From positions 1-7,057 of the forward strand of contig JAMOMG010000263.1 of NCBI GenBank assembly GCA_027068695.1: a DNA stretch of 7,057 bases. Direction: 5' to 3'. The notes below the pieces were generated by a model, which was not told the DNA's origin, made no database searches, and was given only the letters and a program-made list of their open reading frames with translations. Positions within the stretch are counted from its first letter, which is position 1; each line of letters starts with the position of its first letter. This DNA comes from Flavobacteriaceae bacterium (GTDB taxonomy: Bacteria; Bacteroidota; Bacteroidia; Flavobacteriales; Flavobacteriaceae). Shown here piece by piece: positions 5,564-7,057 of this stretch. The translations under genes were made by a program, and so were the position numbers.

Positions 5564-7021
5564 ATGAAATTAAAACAACTTTCTTTACGTATTCGTATCT
5601 TTTTATCAATGATTTTGTTGGTTTTGTTAGCCTCAATATTAATTGCAGCTGTTACTATTTACCAGTATAAAGAGCAAACTAACGAGTATAACAAAGGAAG
5701 GTTAGATAGAAAAGAGGCATCAGTAAAAGCAGCAATAAATTTTTGGTTGAACTCTTCACAAAATTCATATCCAATAGTTACAGAAAAGTTAGCCGCGATA
5801 TTTAAAGATAAAATTTATGAAATTTCAGATATTGAAAATTTAGAAATTAACATTTATGATTTAGAAGGGAAATTAGTTAAGAGTTCTCATTCTGGGTTTG
5901 TAAAAAGTGATGCGCCAATTAACTTATCTAATACAGTTTTAACTAAAATTGCTAATAATTTCAAGCATCATTATGTTGAAACAAAGATAATAAAGAGAAA
6001 TAGTTTTCAATCTTCATACTCATATATAACTGATAATAAATTTAAACCAATAGGAATATTAAATTTACAATACGTCCAAGATAATTCGGTTCAGGACAGA
6101 GATTTGATAGAGTTTTTGTATCGTTTATTAATGGTATATATTTTAATGTTTATAGTGGCAATTTTATTGGCATATTTTATATCTAGCTATATTACAAGAT
6201 CTATTAAAGCGGTTACAGATAAAATACAAAGAACAAGGTTAGATGAGCGTAATGAAAAAATTATTTTAAAAGATGCAAGCTCAGAAATTTTTACCTTAGT
6301 GAATGCTTATAATGAGATGATTGATAAATTAGAAGAAAGTGCGGTGAAATTGGCTAAAGGTGAACGAGAACAGGCTTGGCGTGAAATGGCGAAACAAGTA
6401 GCACATGAAGTAAAAAATCCATTAACACCAATGCGTTTAACGGTACAAAGTTTTCAGCGAAAATTTGATGTTAATGACCCAAATATTAATGATAAAATTA
6501 ACGAATTTAGTAAAACATTAATTCAACAAATAGACACAATGAGTTCTATTGCATCAGCTTTTTCAAATTTTGCTAAAATGCCAGTTCAAAATAGTGAGAA
6601 ATTAAATGTTGTTGAAGTTGTAAAGCATGCTTTAGATATTTTTACAGAGGACTATATTTCATATTTTCCAAAGGAAAAAGTAATTACTGCTGAATTGGAC
6701 AAAGCTCAATTGATTAGAATTATTACTAATTTAATTAAGAATGCTGTTCATGCTTTAGATGAAACTGAAAATAAAAAAATTGAAGTTTCTGTTGAGGAAG
6801 ATAATGAAAATGTAATTATTAAAGTGGCAGACAATGGTAAAGGAATTTCAGATGAAGATAAAATACGTGTGTTTGAACCTAAATTTACAACAAAATCAAG
6901 TGGAATGGGATTGGGTTTACCAATGATAAAAAACATTGTAGAAACCTATGGAGGAAAAATTACATTTACATCACAAATAAATAAAGGAACCGTTTTTAAA
7001 ATAGTATTACCTAAAAAATAA
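5564..7021 (+). CDS. NtrY-like transmembrane sensor histidine kinase
   Basis: This 485-residue inner-membrane protein autophosphorylates in response to a signal and passes the phosphate to a response regulator. The first membrane span is at about 11-33. An extracytoplasmic sensor of about 150 residues follows; its INIYDLEGKLVKSS and PIGILNLQY strands suggest a Cache/PAS-like fold (inference). The second span lies at about 186-208, with a HAMP linker at about 209-260. The H-box EMAKQVAHEVKNPLTPM (274-290) has the phosphoacceptor His281. The ATPase domain has an N-box (TNLIKNAVHAL, 388-398), G1 box DNGKG (423-427), F-box FEPKFTT (437-443) and G2 box GMGLGL (447-452), all intact. The REQAWREMAKQVAHE..NPLTPM signature places it close to NtrY-type kinases, but it lacks their PAS domain and multi-span N-terminus. 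No response regulator is adjacent; the next gene starts 4 bases after the stop. The start at 5564 gives a proper short basic N-terminus before the first span. Confidence 0.95.
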   Translation: MKLKQLSLRIRIFLSMILLVLLASILIAAVTIYQYKEQTNEYNKGRLDRKEASVKAAINFWLNSSQNSYPIVTEKLAAIFKDKIYEISDIENLEINIYDLEGKLVKSSHSGFVKSDAPINLSNTVLTKIANNFKHHYVETKIIKRNSFQSSYSYITDNKFKPIGILNLQYVQDNSVQDRDLIEFLYRLLMVYILMFIVAILLAYFISSYITRSIKAVTDKIQRTRLDERNEKIILKDASSEIFTLVNAYNEMIDKLEESAVKLAKGEREQAWREMAKQVAHEVKNPLTPMRLTVQSFQRKFDVNDPNINDKINEFSKTLIQQIDTMSSIASAFSNFAKMPVQNSEKLNVVEVVKHALDIFTEDYISYFPKEKVITAELDKAQLIRIITNLIKNAVHALDETENKKIEVSVEEDNENVIIKVADNGKGISDEDKIRVFEPKFTTKSSGMGLGLPMIKNIVETYGGKITFTSQINKGTVFKIVLPKK

Positions 7022-7025
7022 TTTT

Positions 7026-7057
7026 ATGGAATTTAAAAATATATTAGTTGAACAAAA
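7026..7057 (+). CDS. Start of a further gene, possibly enoyl-CoA hydratase/isomerase family
   Basis: An ATG at 7026 opens a frame of ten complete codons (MEFKNILVEQ) and two bases of an eleventh before the window ends. It begins 4 bases after the kinase stop codon, so translation coupling and a shared transcript are likely. The short N-terminus resembles that of flavobacterial enoyl-CoA hydratase/isomerase proteins, which often open with a Y/F-x-N-I-L-hydrophobic-E strand before the ITINRP motif. Ten residues cannot prove this, so the function is a guess while the gene itself is fairly secure. Confidence 0.5.
   Translation, partial: MEFKNILVEQ

Noticed and set aside
6748..6936. Open minus-strand frame of 62 codons inside the kinase gene
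   Set aside because: It lies opposite the conserved ATPase-domain codons and its low-complexity Ser/Phe/Ile composition is what antisense reading of that region produces.

Overview
The window is strongly AT-rich and looks like a chromosomal housekeeping segment from a flavobacterium (Bacteroidota, most likely Flavobacteriaceae). Three things point there. The leucyl-tRNA synthetase is unusually long and carries insertions that I associate with Bacteroidota enzymes. Start codons lack usable Shine-Dalgarno sequences and sit in A/T-rich leaders. The best promoter candidate fits the Bacteroidota consensus (TAnnTTTG at about -7). The lineage call is an inference from these traits, not a database match.

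Layout, left to right. Minus strand: the 5' part of an EamA/DMT-family membrane transporter (1-581, running off the left edge), and upstream of it a cytoplasmic patatin-like phospholipase (670-1440). The two are co-oriented with an 88-base gap that contains an imperfect inverted repeat. A 128-base divergent intergenic region (1441-1568) separates them from the plus-strand genes and holds the leuS promoter candidate. Plus strand: leuS (1569-4523), a small PepSY-type membrane protein (4650-5393), an NtrY-like membrane sensor histidine kinase (5564-7021), and the first ten codons of a further gene starting at 7026. That last gene is probably enoyl-CoA hydratase/isomerase-like and is almost certainly co-transcribed with the kinase, since only 4 bases separate them.

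The genes do not form one obvious pathway. leuS is essential translation machinery. The others are a probable metabolite exporter, a lipid hydrolase, a membrane protein of the PepSY class and a signalling kinase without an adjacent response regulator. No mobile element, CRISPR array, tRNA or rRNA gene is visible, and no stretch over 300 bases lacks a gene. I did not find a convincing new system. The points most worth a second look are the orphan NtrY-like kinase coupled to a metabolic gene, the altered signature motifs in the LeuRS editing pocket and the patatin oxyanion loop, and several small inverted repeats in the intergenic regions.
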